This document shows positions 34,735 to 44,000 of a DNA stretch of 64,000 nucleotides, piece after piece (the stretch's first letter is position 1; each line of letters opens with the position of its first letter). The notes below the pieces were generated by a model. It worked only from the letters and a program-made list of their open reading frames with translations. It did no database searches and had not been told where the DNA came from. Source of the DNA: Bradyrhizobium guangzhouense (lineage in GTDB: Bacteria; Pseudomonadota; Alphaproteobacteria; Rhizobiales; Xanthobacteraceae); assembly GCF_004114955.1 (NCBI RefSeq), contig NZ_CP030053.1, positions 2,852,001 to 2,916,000 of the forward strand, in the 5' to 3' direction. The position numbers and the translations under genes were made by a program.

Positions 34735-35313
34735 CTATTCTCGCATCGCCGCCGCAAACAACGATGCGACCCAATCGTTCACAGCGGCGTCGATCACGAG
34801 GTGGACGCGGTCGGTCTCGCCGCGATTGGCGACCCGGTGCGGATCTGACAGCCGCAGGTACCAGCAGCTGCCGGCTTCCATGATGACCCGGCGCCGGTTG
34901 AGGTCGAACTCCACGCCGGCATTGGTGATGACAGGGATGTGCAGGCGTACACTGCCCCGCTCGAAGCTGAGATCGAGATCGGTGTGTTCCCTGATAACCG
35001 AGCCCGGCGTGAGCCGCATGAGGCGTACCGCCTGCAGCGGACAGGCGAGGCTCGAAAGGACGGCGCGGAAATACGGGCACTCGGCCAGCATCGGCGTGTC
35101 CTCGAAATCAGTCGCGGTCGGATCGGCATAGATCATCTTGACCGGATGGCGTGCCCCGGCCGGTGCCCGCAGCGGGATCACGCTCCAACTGCCCTCGTAG
35201 TTCTGCGTGACGAAATGGTCGATCCAGCGCGTGGCGGATAGTCGAACGAGATCCGCCGCGAGCTGGTCGGCGTCAAAAGAGAGGGGCAGCCGGAGTCGGT
35301 CGGGACATTGCAT
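34735..35313 (-). CDS. aspartyl/asparaginyl beta-hydroxylase-like protein
   Basis: A 192-residue 2-oxoglutarate/iron-type oxygenase. The facial triad is visible: H110 and D112 in REHTDLD, H159 in DPHRVANRG; RLHIPVITN and DRVHLVID supply the Arg/His residues that hold the cosubstrate in this family. In animals the enzyme hydroxylates Asp/Asn of EGF domains; bacterial members act on peptides or unknown substrates. ATG 35313 is chosen for GGAAGGG 4 nt upstream; the frame is open to 35415. First gene of the operon with the sulfotransferase-like and GNAT genes, divergent from the DUF6916-like gene. Confidence 0.85.
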   Translation of the reverse strand: MQCPDRLRLPLSFDADQLAADLVRLSATRWIDHFVTQNYEGSWSVIPLRAPAGARHPVKMIYADPTATDFEDTPMLAECPYFRAVLSSLACPLQAVRLMRLTPGSVIREHTDLDLSFERGSVRLHIPVITNAGVEFDLNRRRVIMEAGSCWYLRLSDPHRVANRGETDRVHLVIDAAVNDWVASLFAAAMRE

Positions 35314-35506
35314 CTGCCCTTCCGGATGATACGCATTTTGATGCGTGTCATCCTCCTCGACGCGGCTTTCCGCCGTTTTCAAATCGTCATCCACGTGAGA
35401 GCCCTTGCTTCGCATCCCGCTTGGCGGCGATCATGGAGATCGGCCAGGCCTGCCGGCGGGGATGCCGGGTGGTCCGCGCAATCCGGAGAGAGGGGAAAGA
35501 CTGACC

Positions 35507-35800
35507 ATGACGTCGTCGCCGCAGCACGAGGATTTCACGCCGCATCTGCACAAGCTTTTCCGGTTCGAGGGACACCATCATCCATTGCGCTTGGCCCAGA
35601 TCGATGTGAGCGATCTGCCTCATTCGCCGGAGCTTACGCACAAGCCGTTCACGTTGGTCTTTCATGGCCCCCGACAGGGCGTCATGCCGGAGGGATTCTA
35701 CGCGGCCGAGGTGGAGGATGGTCCTCGCTTCGATCTCTATGTCATTCCCATTCACACCAGAGCGCCGGACCGCCAGGACTATCAGGCCGTGTTCAACTGA
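35507..35800 (+). CDS. small DUF6916-like protein
   Basis: A 97-residue soluble protein: FTPHLHKLFRFEG, then PLRLAQIDVSDLP, then PFTLVFHGPRQGVMPEGFY and FDLYVIPIHTRAPDRQDYQAVF. This matches from memory the short DUF6916 family, often encoded beside tail-collar-domain genes as here. It looks like a compact beta protein with no signal peptide. GAGAGGGGAAAGA precedes ATG 35507. Function unknown; a structural partner or chaperone for the collar proteins is conceivable. Confidence 0.7.
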   Translation: MTSSPQHEDFTPHLHKLFRFEGHHHPLRLAQIDVSDLPHSPELTHKPFTLVFHGPRQGVMPEGFYAAEVEDGPRFDLYVIPIHTRAPDRQDYQAVFN

Positions 35801-35868
35801 AGTTGCCGTTGCCGCTGAGATGGCGGATTCGCAACGCCGCTCCGAGCGAACGTCGGTACCGGTCCGCG

Positions 35869-36417
35869 CTAATTTCGGCTCGGAAAAATTCCGGACAGGC
35901 AGATGCAGTAGTTCAGGACGATGGTCGGCATCTGGTTGCTGTGCGGCTGGCCGCCGGTCAAGCCGACTGCCGTTGGGTTCATGGCGTTGCCGGGGGCGCT
36001 GTCCACCACATACAGATCTGTTTCCGCGCCAAGCGGGCCGCTAAAGCTCGTCTGGGACAAATACAGGGCTGGGCCCGGCGCGGAGGCGTTGGCAGCGGTC
36101 GGGTTCGAGATCACGTTGACGAAATGATTGTGCCCCGGCGTTTCAGACGCCAGGAGCGTGTGGTTCTCCTCCCCGAAGGCTTGCCCCAACGTCCTTGCGC
36201 TCAGCCCGGGCCCTTGGCCTTGCCCCATCGGCAGGCGACCGCGCAGGTCGGGCAGTGCGAAGTTCGTGGTTCCGTTGCCGCCAAAGGCCGTCCCGATCAC
36301 CGCGAACAGCGCCTGGTTCTGTTGAATCGAAAGAAGCTGGCCATTGCACTGCGCCCAGCCCTTCGGCGCGAAGTTAAAGCCGAACATTTCGATCTCGCCG
36401 ATAAAGAAATCAGTCAT
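35869..36417 (-). CDS. tail-collar-domain (MdpB-like) protein 1
   Basis: A 182-residue protein with the phage tail collar domain: IGEIEMFGFNFAPKGWAQC, NGQLLSIQQNQALFAVIGT, FGGNGTTNFALPDLRGRLP, then a variable middle with GHNHFVN and the conserved end NYCICLSGIFPSRN. Such domains trimerise at phage tail fibres, but many bacteria carry free-standing copies without a phage. It is the last of three paralogues on this strand and lies 42 bp after the second. No signal peptide. Confidence 0.85.
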   Translation of the reverse strand: MTDFFIGEIEMFGFNFAPKGWAQCNGQLLSIQQNQALFAVIGTAFGGNGTTNFALPDLRGRLPMGQGQGPGLSARTLGQAFGEENHTLLASETPGHNHFVNVISNPTAANASAPGPALYLSQTSFSGPLGAETDLYVVDSAPGNAMNPTAVGLTGGQPHSNQMPTIVLNYCICLSGIFPSRN

Positions 36418-36458
36418 GAGTCTTGACCCTCAGGATGGTTTTGTCGGCTTGACTGTCG

Positions 36459-37004
36459 TCAATTTCGAGCTGGGTACACGCCGACCAGCGCAATGCAGGG
36501 TGTCAGCACCAAGGAGGGCTGAATGTTGTTGTGCGGCAAGTTGTTGCCGGCGAGTCCGATTGTCGTCTGCGGCGCCAGGACGGTGTTGGGCGGTCCCTGA
36601 TTGTAAGGATTTCCCGAGCTGCCGCCGCTTCGATTGCCGACGAAGGGTTCGGCAAGAAAGGCATTCGAAGGGTCGGCGACGGTGCCCGGCGTGTTGATCG
36701 CATTGAGAAGGTGGGTATGCGCCGGCATTTCGCCGTTCGAAAGATTGACGCCCTCGATGCCGCTGAGTTCGCCGAGCACGTAATCGCTGCCGCCAGCGAG
36801 TTGGCCCATGCCCAGCGGGACCCTGCCGCGAAGATCGGGCAGGGCAAAATTGCTCGTCCCATTGCCGCCGAAATAGGTCCCGATCAGCGAGAACAGCGCG
36901 GTGTACTGCGAAATCGGAAGGATCTGCCCCCAGCACGTGGCCCAACCCTTGGGGGCAAAATTATAAGGATAGAGCGTAATCTGTCCTACAAAAGGATTCT
37001 GCAT
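36459..37004 (-). CDS. tail-collar-domain (MdpB-like) protein 2
   Basis: A 181-residue paralogue: VGQITLYPYNFAPKGWATC, GQILPISQYTALFSLIGTYF, GGNGTSNFALPDLRGRVPLG; middle section MPAHTHLLN with His residues, then LPHNNIQPSLVLTPCIAL and VGVYPARN at the end. GGGGAGCACGGG precedes the ATG. The Gly/Asn-rich centre differs from the neighbours, as expected if the tip has a variable binding surface. Confidence 0.85.
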   Translation of the reverse strand: MQNPFVGQITLYPYNFAPKGWATCWGQILPISQYTALFSLIGTYFGGNGTSNFALPDLRGRVPLGMGQLAGGSDYVLGELSGIEGVNLSNGEMPAHTHLLNAINTPGTVADPSNAFLAEPFVGNRSGGSSGNPYNQGPPNTVLAPQTTIGLAGNNLPHNNIQPSLVLTPCIALVGVYPARN

Positions 37005-37117
37005 CCCGTGCTCCCCGCAATGCCGGCAACGCCATAACAGAACGACGCCAAAATCGAACGACTTGGTGAGACAGACATCCGCGACCTGGTTCGATACGCG
37101 CGATGTTTGGCTCGATC

Positions 37118-37654
37118 TCAGTTCCGGGCTGGAAAGATGCCGGCCCAGGCGATGATGTAGTTGAAAGCCAGATATGGCTGCCGGTTTTCGTGCGGAAGGC
37201 TGTTGCCGCTCGAACTGATCGAGTTCGGATTGAGCGTGGTGTTCGGCGTACTGGTGCCATAGACGAAAATGCCGCTGTTGGGCGTTCCAGACTTGGAAAC
37301 GCCGAGCGCCATCGTATTGCCGGGCGTGATGGAATTCGCCGCCTGGGAGGATGTCTTGAACTGATGCTTATGCTGGCCGACCTGATTTGATATCAGCGAG
37401 ACTTCTTCCGTGCCGATGCGCTCCCCGATGGTGTAGGTCGAGCCGCCGGTGAGCTGTCCCTGATGCGTCGGCACCCGGCCGCGCAGGTCGGGCAATGCGA
37501 ATGTCGACTGGCCGTCGCCGCCATAGGTCGTGCCGATCAGCGCATAAAGCGTCTCATAATTGGCGATCGGAACGAGCTGGCCCTGACACAGGAACCAGCC
37601 ATATGGCGCGAAATTGAAGCCAACCAGAATGATCTGGCCGACGAACGGTTCCAT
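37118..37654 (-). CDS. tail-collar-domain (MdpB-like) protein 3
   Basis: A 178-residue paralogue and the first of the three to be transcribed: VGQIILVGFNFAPYGWFLC, GQLVPIANYETLYALIGTTY, GGDGQSTFALPDLRGRVP, a Ser/Asn/Thr-rich centre with GQHKHQFKT, and end LPHENRQPYLAFNYIIAW then AGIFPARN. GTGGGGGAAG precedes the ATG. The three genes share the N- and C-terminal blocks and diverge in the centre, suggesting duplication then diversification. Confidence 0.85.
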   Translation of the reverse strand: MEPFVGQIILVGFNFAPYGWFLCQGQLVPIANYETLYALIGTTYGGDGQSTFALPDLRGRVPTHQGQLTGGSTYTIGERIGTEEVSLISNQVGQHKHQFKTSSQAANSITPGNTMALGVSKSGTPNSGIFVYGTSTPNTTLNPNSISSSGNSLPHENRQPYLAFNYIIAWAGIFPARN

Positions 37655-38091
37655 TGGCTTCCCCCACGCTCAGAAAAAACAGGCTGGCCAACGACCACGA
37701 CAACGTGTTGGCCTCGACCGCCCCGCCAAACCGATGCAATTGCACTCTGGATAGCATAGCAACCGTTGATGGTTCAACGTTCAAATTGCAGTGACTAGGA
37801 ATATCCCGCCGTGAGCGAAGGGGTGTCACAACGCTCCGGCGCCGCGTTGCAGCAGCGGCGGAAAATATTTGTGCATGTGTGAGCCGCTTCACCAAGCCGG
37901 GGAAGGCGAGCTGCCATCTTAACCACAGACGCAACCGAAAATTGCAGCGGCTTGTATCTCCCGGAAGCTTAATGATAAATTAACTAAGCGCCACCGCCGG
38001 AAGGTTCCGACAAAAGTTCTGCGCGTAGCGGCATTCAGCTGGTTGCACCTGTCAGCAACAGGTCGCTGCTTTGCACAGATGGGGGAGTGAG
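37655..38091. other. 437-bp divergent intergenic region
   Basis: It lies between the first tail-collar gene (minus) and the giant repeat protein gene (plus), so it must contain promoters for both. A perfect TTAA-N7-TTAA box is seen at 37969-37983. No ORF or hairpin stands out. Confidence 0.5.
37969..37983. promoter_or_regulatory. CtrA-like box TTAA-N7-TTAA
   Basis: TTAA at 37969-37972 and at 37980-37983, spacer TGATAAA. It sits 109 bp before the giant gene start. It lies in a locally AT-rich stretch, so chance is more likely than for the copy at 15061. Confidence 0.4.
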
Positions 38092-41000
38092 ATGTCCGAC
38101 ATCGGATCCTGGTTCAGCCGGAAAGCTGGCGCTTCGCCTTCACGGGACTCGCAGCCATCCGCGACCAAGCCACGCCGGCGGCGCAGCGGCATCATGTTGC
38201 TCGAGCCGCGCATGATGTACGACGGCGCGGGAGCGGCGACGGCCGCGCACCACCATCATCATCACGATGCCGGCGCCGACCACGGGGCCCCGGCGGCGAC
38301 TGGCGCAGCCTCCGAATCCAACACGGCGACCGGGACGCCGTCACCGGCCGCGGGCAACGGATCCGGCACCGACCAGCACGGGCACGGCGGAACGAATTCC
38401 GGCGAGCCGCGCGCGCATGTGGTCACCTGGGTCAAGGATCCCACCGAGATCGTCTTCATCGACGCCCAGGTGCCCGATGCGCAAGTCCTGGCGCAAGGCG
38501 CCAAGCCGGGCGTCGAGGTCGTGATGCTCGATGCCAACGGCGATGGCGTCAAGCAGATCGCCGACTTCCTCGCCCGCCATCCCGATCCCAATCTGACCAC
38601 GATCGACATCGTTGCCCACGGCGCCGATGGCATGATCCAGCTCGGCAATACGATTCTGTCTTCGAGCAATATCGGCTACTACGAGAGCCAGCTGGCGGCG
38701 ATCGGCAATGCCATGAAGTCCGGCGGCACGATCCAGATCTTCGGCTGCGACGTTGCGCAGGACGCGACCGGCGACATCTTCCTCGCTCAATTGTCCGCCG
38801 CTACCGGCGGTGCCAACATCGACGGTTCGTCGCATCTGGTCGGTGCCGCCTCGAAGGGGGGAAGCTGGACACTGAATGTGCAGCTGAACGGCGGCCATGG
38901 CTCGGCTGCAGCGGCGACGACGCCGTTTACCGATGCCGCGCTCGCCAGCTATGCCGACGTCCTGCCGGATCAGATTTTCATCACCTCGACCAGCACGGCG
39001 GGGTCGGAGGTCACGTCGGACAACACGGGGACGGCCAACAACAGTGCCTCACTGACCGTGACCGGAACATTGATCGATCCCACCTATATCGCCGTGGATG
39101 CGGCGCATGGGGTGTTCTACGTGGTCGACTTCGAGCACGCCGGCAGCACGGCCAGCGAGCAGGCGATCTATGTCGGCGCGATCAACGGCACGCTGGCCGA
39201 CGGTCACAAGGTGGACAAGATCTTCAGCACGCCCGCGGCCGACAATAACCTCTTCGGCGGCATCGCGCTCGACGCTACCACCAACACGCTGTACTTCGCT
39301 CAAGGCGGGCTGAATGAGTACGATCCCAACAATCCGAACGCCCATACGCTCGACCAGATCAACGGCATTTTCAGCCTCAATCTGAACAACCTCAATCTGA
39401 GCAGCGTGTCGGGACCCGGCACTCTCAGCGAAACCCTCGTGGCTTACGGTCCCAATCTCGGCATCTTCATGGATATTGCCGTCGATCCGGTCAATCACAA
39501 GGTCTATTTCATCGACGACAGCACCGGCGCGGACAAGAACACTTTCGCCGGCAATCCCAATACGTCGGCGACCAACGACATCTATGTTGCCAGCACCACC
39601 GGCGGGCCGAACCTGGCGACCTCGATCCTGCATCTGGCGTCATCAGACTCGCTCAATGGCGTCACGCCGGTCGGTTATACGCAGGGCTTCCTGAGCGGGA
39701 TCGCGCTCGATGTGACCAATCAGACTCTGTATTTCTCGACTTGGGACCAAAACTATTCGATCTCGACCGGCGCAGCCGGCACCGATAACGTCTACAAGGC
39801 ATCGGTGTCCGCGTTGGGCACGACCATTACCGGCGCGAACGTCTCGACGGCGCTGTTGTACTCCACGGCAAGCGTGGGCCAGCCGTCCGAGCTCAAGGTC
39901 GACGTCAGCAGCGGCCAGCTCTTCATCCTGAACCGGGCCACCACCAGCTCCGGGAGCGGTAGCGAGCAGGGCTCGGTCTTGGTCGGATCGGTCAATGGTG
40001 GAACCGTCACCAAGATTTTCCAGCCGGCACAATCGACCACGGGCGATCCGGTCATCACCAATCTCGCGCTCGATGCCGCTCCGGTTCTGACCGCGAGCGG
40101 CGCGACGACGACCTACACCGAAGGGTCGAGCGCCGATCATTTCGAAACCAGCGCCGGCATTACAACGCTGTCCGACCCGGGCGAGTTGCTTACCGGCGCG
40201 ACCGTACAGATCGGCGCCGGCTTCGACGCCAACCACGACAGCCTGAACTTCAGTGCTCAGAACGGCATCACCGGCATCTATAGTGCCAGCACCGGTCTCC
40301 TCACGCTGTCGGGCCTTGCCTCGGCGTCAGCCTATGCGACGGCGATCGATTCCGTCACCTTCAGCACCAACAGCACCAGCGCGACCCAGCGCGCCATCAG
40401 CTTCACCGTCACCGACAGCGTGGTGACGAGCAATTCGGTCACCGATCACGTCAACGTCAATGTCCCGCCGACCTTCGGCAGCGTGGGCAATACGGCCCAG
40501 TTCTACCAGAGCACCGGAAACCCGGTGCTGCTCGACAGCGCGATCGCGGTCACGGACGCCAGCAATATCAGCAGCGCGACGGTGACGATCGGCAGTGCGG
40601 CCAGCGGTGACACGCTGACGATCAATGGGACCACCAGCGGCACGATCGGCGCCATCACTTATTCGTTCTCCGGTGCGACGTTGACCCTGACGGGGTCTGA
40701 TTCAGCAGCGCATTATGCGGCTGCCCTTGCGGCGGTCACATACGGATTCACGGGCGATCCGACCATCGGCGGCACCGACAAGGTCCGCACCATCTCCTGG
40801 TCGGTTACCGACGTCAATGGATTGAGCAGCGCCGGCGGCGCCAGCACGACGCTCGACGTGTATGCGACGCCTGTCGTCGTCATCGGCGCCAACAGCCCGA
40901 CACCGACGGTGACGTCGACCAGTGGTCCGGTGGTGGCCGACCCTGGACTGACGATCACCGACAATAACGGCAGCAATTTCGCCACGGCCGCCAGCAACGC

Positions 41001-44000
41001 GACGGTGGTGATCAGCGGCGGCTTCCAGACCGGCGACACGCTGAGCGACAATGGTGTCAGCAATGGCGGTCTGGTGACGGGCACCAACATTCATGCGAGC
41101 TACGACAGCACCACGCATACGCTCACGCTGAGCGGCGCCGATAGCGCTGCGAACTACAAAACGGCTCTGGAAGAGGTGCAATTCAACGTCGCCGGCACGA
41201 ACGCAGGCACGCGCACGCTGACCTGGCAGATCAATGATCAGGCCGGCGGGCACACCAACGCCAGCGTCGCGGTCACGAGCACGGTCGATGCCGCCTTCGT
41301 CAACCAGGCACCGACGGCGACGGTGCCGGGTACGAATTACGGCGCGACCGAGCAGGTCAACCTGTCGCTGAAGGGCACCGGCCTGTCGGTCGGCGACGTC
41401 GACGGCGGCAGTGGGATCGAGACGGTGACGCTCTCGGTCGGCGAGGGCATCCTCACCGGCAGCGCCGGCGGCAGCGGCATCAGCATCGTCAGCGGCAACG
41501 GCACGTCCTCGCTGGTGATCTCCGGCACCATCGCCCAGCTCAACGCCTTCCTGGGCGCGGGCGGGGCCAGCACGCTGGTTTATAACGACAACACGGACAC
41601 TCCGAGCGCCAGCACGACGCTGACGCTGGCCATCAACGATGGTGGCAACACCGGCACGGGTAGTCCGCAATCGGCGAGCGCCTCGGCGACCATCGACATT
41701 ACCGCGGTCAACGATGCGCCGGTCGCCTCTGTTCCGGGCGGCCCTTACAGCGCGACCGAGCAGACCAGCCTCGACCTGAAGAACACCGGTCTGTCGGTCG
41801 GTGACGTCGACAGCCTCGGCGGCAGCGAGACCGTCACCTTGTCGGTGACCGAGGGGACGCTGACGGTCGCCGCCGGCACCAGCGGCGCCACCGTCTCGAA
41901 CAGCGGCACCTCGACGGTGACCATCACCGGCACGATCTCCGAGATCAACGCGCTGCTGAACAGCGATGCGTCGAGCGCGGTCAGCTACATCGACGGCAGC
42001 GACAATCCGAGCGCCAGCGCCACGCTGACGCTTGGGATCAACGACAACGGCAATACCGGCACGGGCAGCGCGCAGTCGGGCAGTGCGTCGGTGGCGATCG
42101 ACATCACCGCGGTCAATGACGCGCCGACGGCATCCGCGCCGGGCACGCATTACGGCGCGACCGAGCAAGTCGACCTCTCGCTGAAGGGCACCGGATTGTC
42201 GGTCGGCGACGTCGACGGCGGCAGCGGCATCGAGACCGTGACGCTCTCGGTCGGCGAGGGCATCCTCACCGGCAGCGCCGGCGGCAGCGGCATCAGCATC
42301 GTCAGCGGCAACGGCACGTCCTCGCTGGTGATCTCCGGCACCATTGCCCAGCTCAACGCCTTCCTCGGCGCGGGCGGCGCCAGCACGCTGGTCTATAACG
42401 ACAACACGGACACGCCCAGCGCCAGCACGACGCTGACGCTGGCCATCAATGACGGTGGCAACACCGGCGGCGGCGCGCTGACGGCGAGCGCCTCGGCCAC
42501 GATCGACATCACCGCGGTCAACGATGCGCCGGTCGCCTCTGTTCCGGGCGGCCCTTACAGCGCGACCGAGCAGACCAGCCTCGACCTGAAGAACACCGGA
42601 TTGTCGGTCGGTGACGTCGACGGCCTCGGCGGCAGCGAGACCGTCACCTTGTCGGTGACCGAGGGGACGCTGACGGTCGCCGCCGGCACCAGCGGCGCCA
42701 CCGTCTCGAACAGCGGCACCTCGACGGTGACCATCACCGGCACGATCTCCGAGATCAACGCGCTGCTGAACAGCGATGCGTCGAGCGCGGTCAGCTACAT
42801 CGACGGCAGCGACAATCCGAGCGCCAGCGCCACGCTGACGCTTGGGATCAATGACAACGGCCACACCGGCACCCCCGGTGCTCAGACCGGCACTGCGTCG
42901 GCGACGATCGACATCACCGCGGTCAACGACGCGCCGACGGCATCCGCACCGGGCACGCATTACGGCGCGACCGAGCAAGTCGACCTCTCGCTGAAGGGCA
43001 CCGGATTGTCGGTCGGCGACGTCGACGGCGGCAGCGGCATCGAGACCGTGACGCTCTCGGTCGGCGAGGGCGTCCTCACCGGCAGCGCCGGCGGCAGCGG
43101 CATCAGCATCGTCAGCGGCAACGGCACGTCCTCGCTGGTGATCTCCGGCACCATTGCCCAGCTCAATGCCTTCCTGGGCGCGGGCGGCGCCAGCACGCTG
43201 GTCTATAACGACAACACGGACACGCCGAGCGCCAGCACGACGCTGACGCTGGCCATCAATGACGGCGGCAACACCGGCGGCGGCGCGCTGACGGCGAGCG
43301 CCTCGGCCACGATCGACATCACCGCGGTCAACGATGCGCCGGTCGCCTCTGTTCCGGGCGGCCCTTACAGCGCGACCGAGCAGAGCAGCCTCGACCTGAA
43401 GAACACCGGTCTGTCGGTCGGTGACGTCGACGGCCTCGGCGGCAGCGAGACCGTCACCTTGTCGGTGACCGAGGGGACGCTGACGGTCGCCGCCGGCACC
43501 AGCGGCGCCACCGTCTCGAACAGCGGCACCTCGACGGTGACCATCACCGGCACGATCTCCGAGATCAACGCGCTGCTGAACAGCGATGCGTCGAGCGCGG
43601 TCAGCTACATCGACGGCAGCGACAATCCGAGCGCCAGCGCCACGCTGACGCTTGGGATCAACGACAACGGCAATACCGGCACGGGCAGCGCGCAGTCGGG
43701 CAGTGCGTCGGTGGCGATCGACATCACCGCGGTCAATGACGCGCCGACGGCATCCGCGCCGGGCACGCATTACGGCGCGACCGAGCAAGTCGACCTCTCG
43801 CTGAAGGGCACCGGATTGTCGGTCGGCGACGTCGACGGCGGCAGCGGCATCGAGACCGTGACGCTCTCGGTCGGCGAGGGCATCCTCACCGGCAGCGCCG
43901 GCGGCAGCGGCATCAGCATCGTCAGCGGCAACGGCACGTCCTCGCTGGTGATCTCCGGCACTATTGCCCAGCTCAACGCCTTCCTCGGCGCGGGCGGCGC

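Noticed and set aside
35869..37654. Tail-collar genes as a sign of a prophage
   Set aside because: No integrase, terminase, portal, capsid, lysis or other tail genes are present, and the neighbours are chromosomal enzymes.
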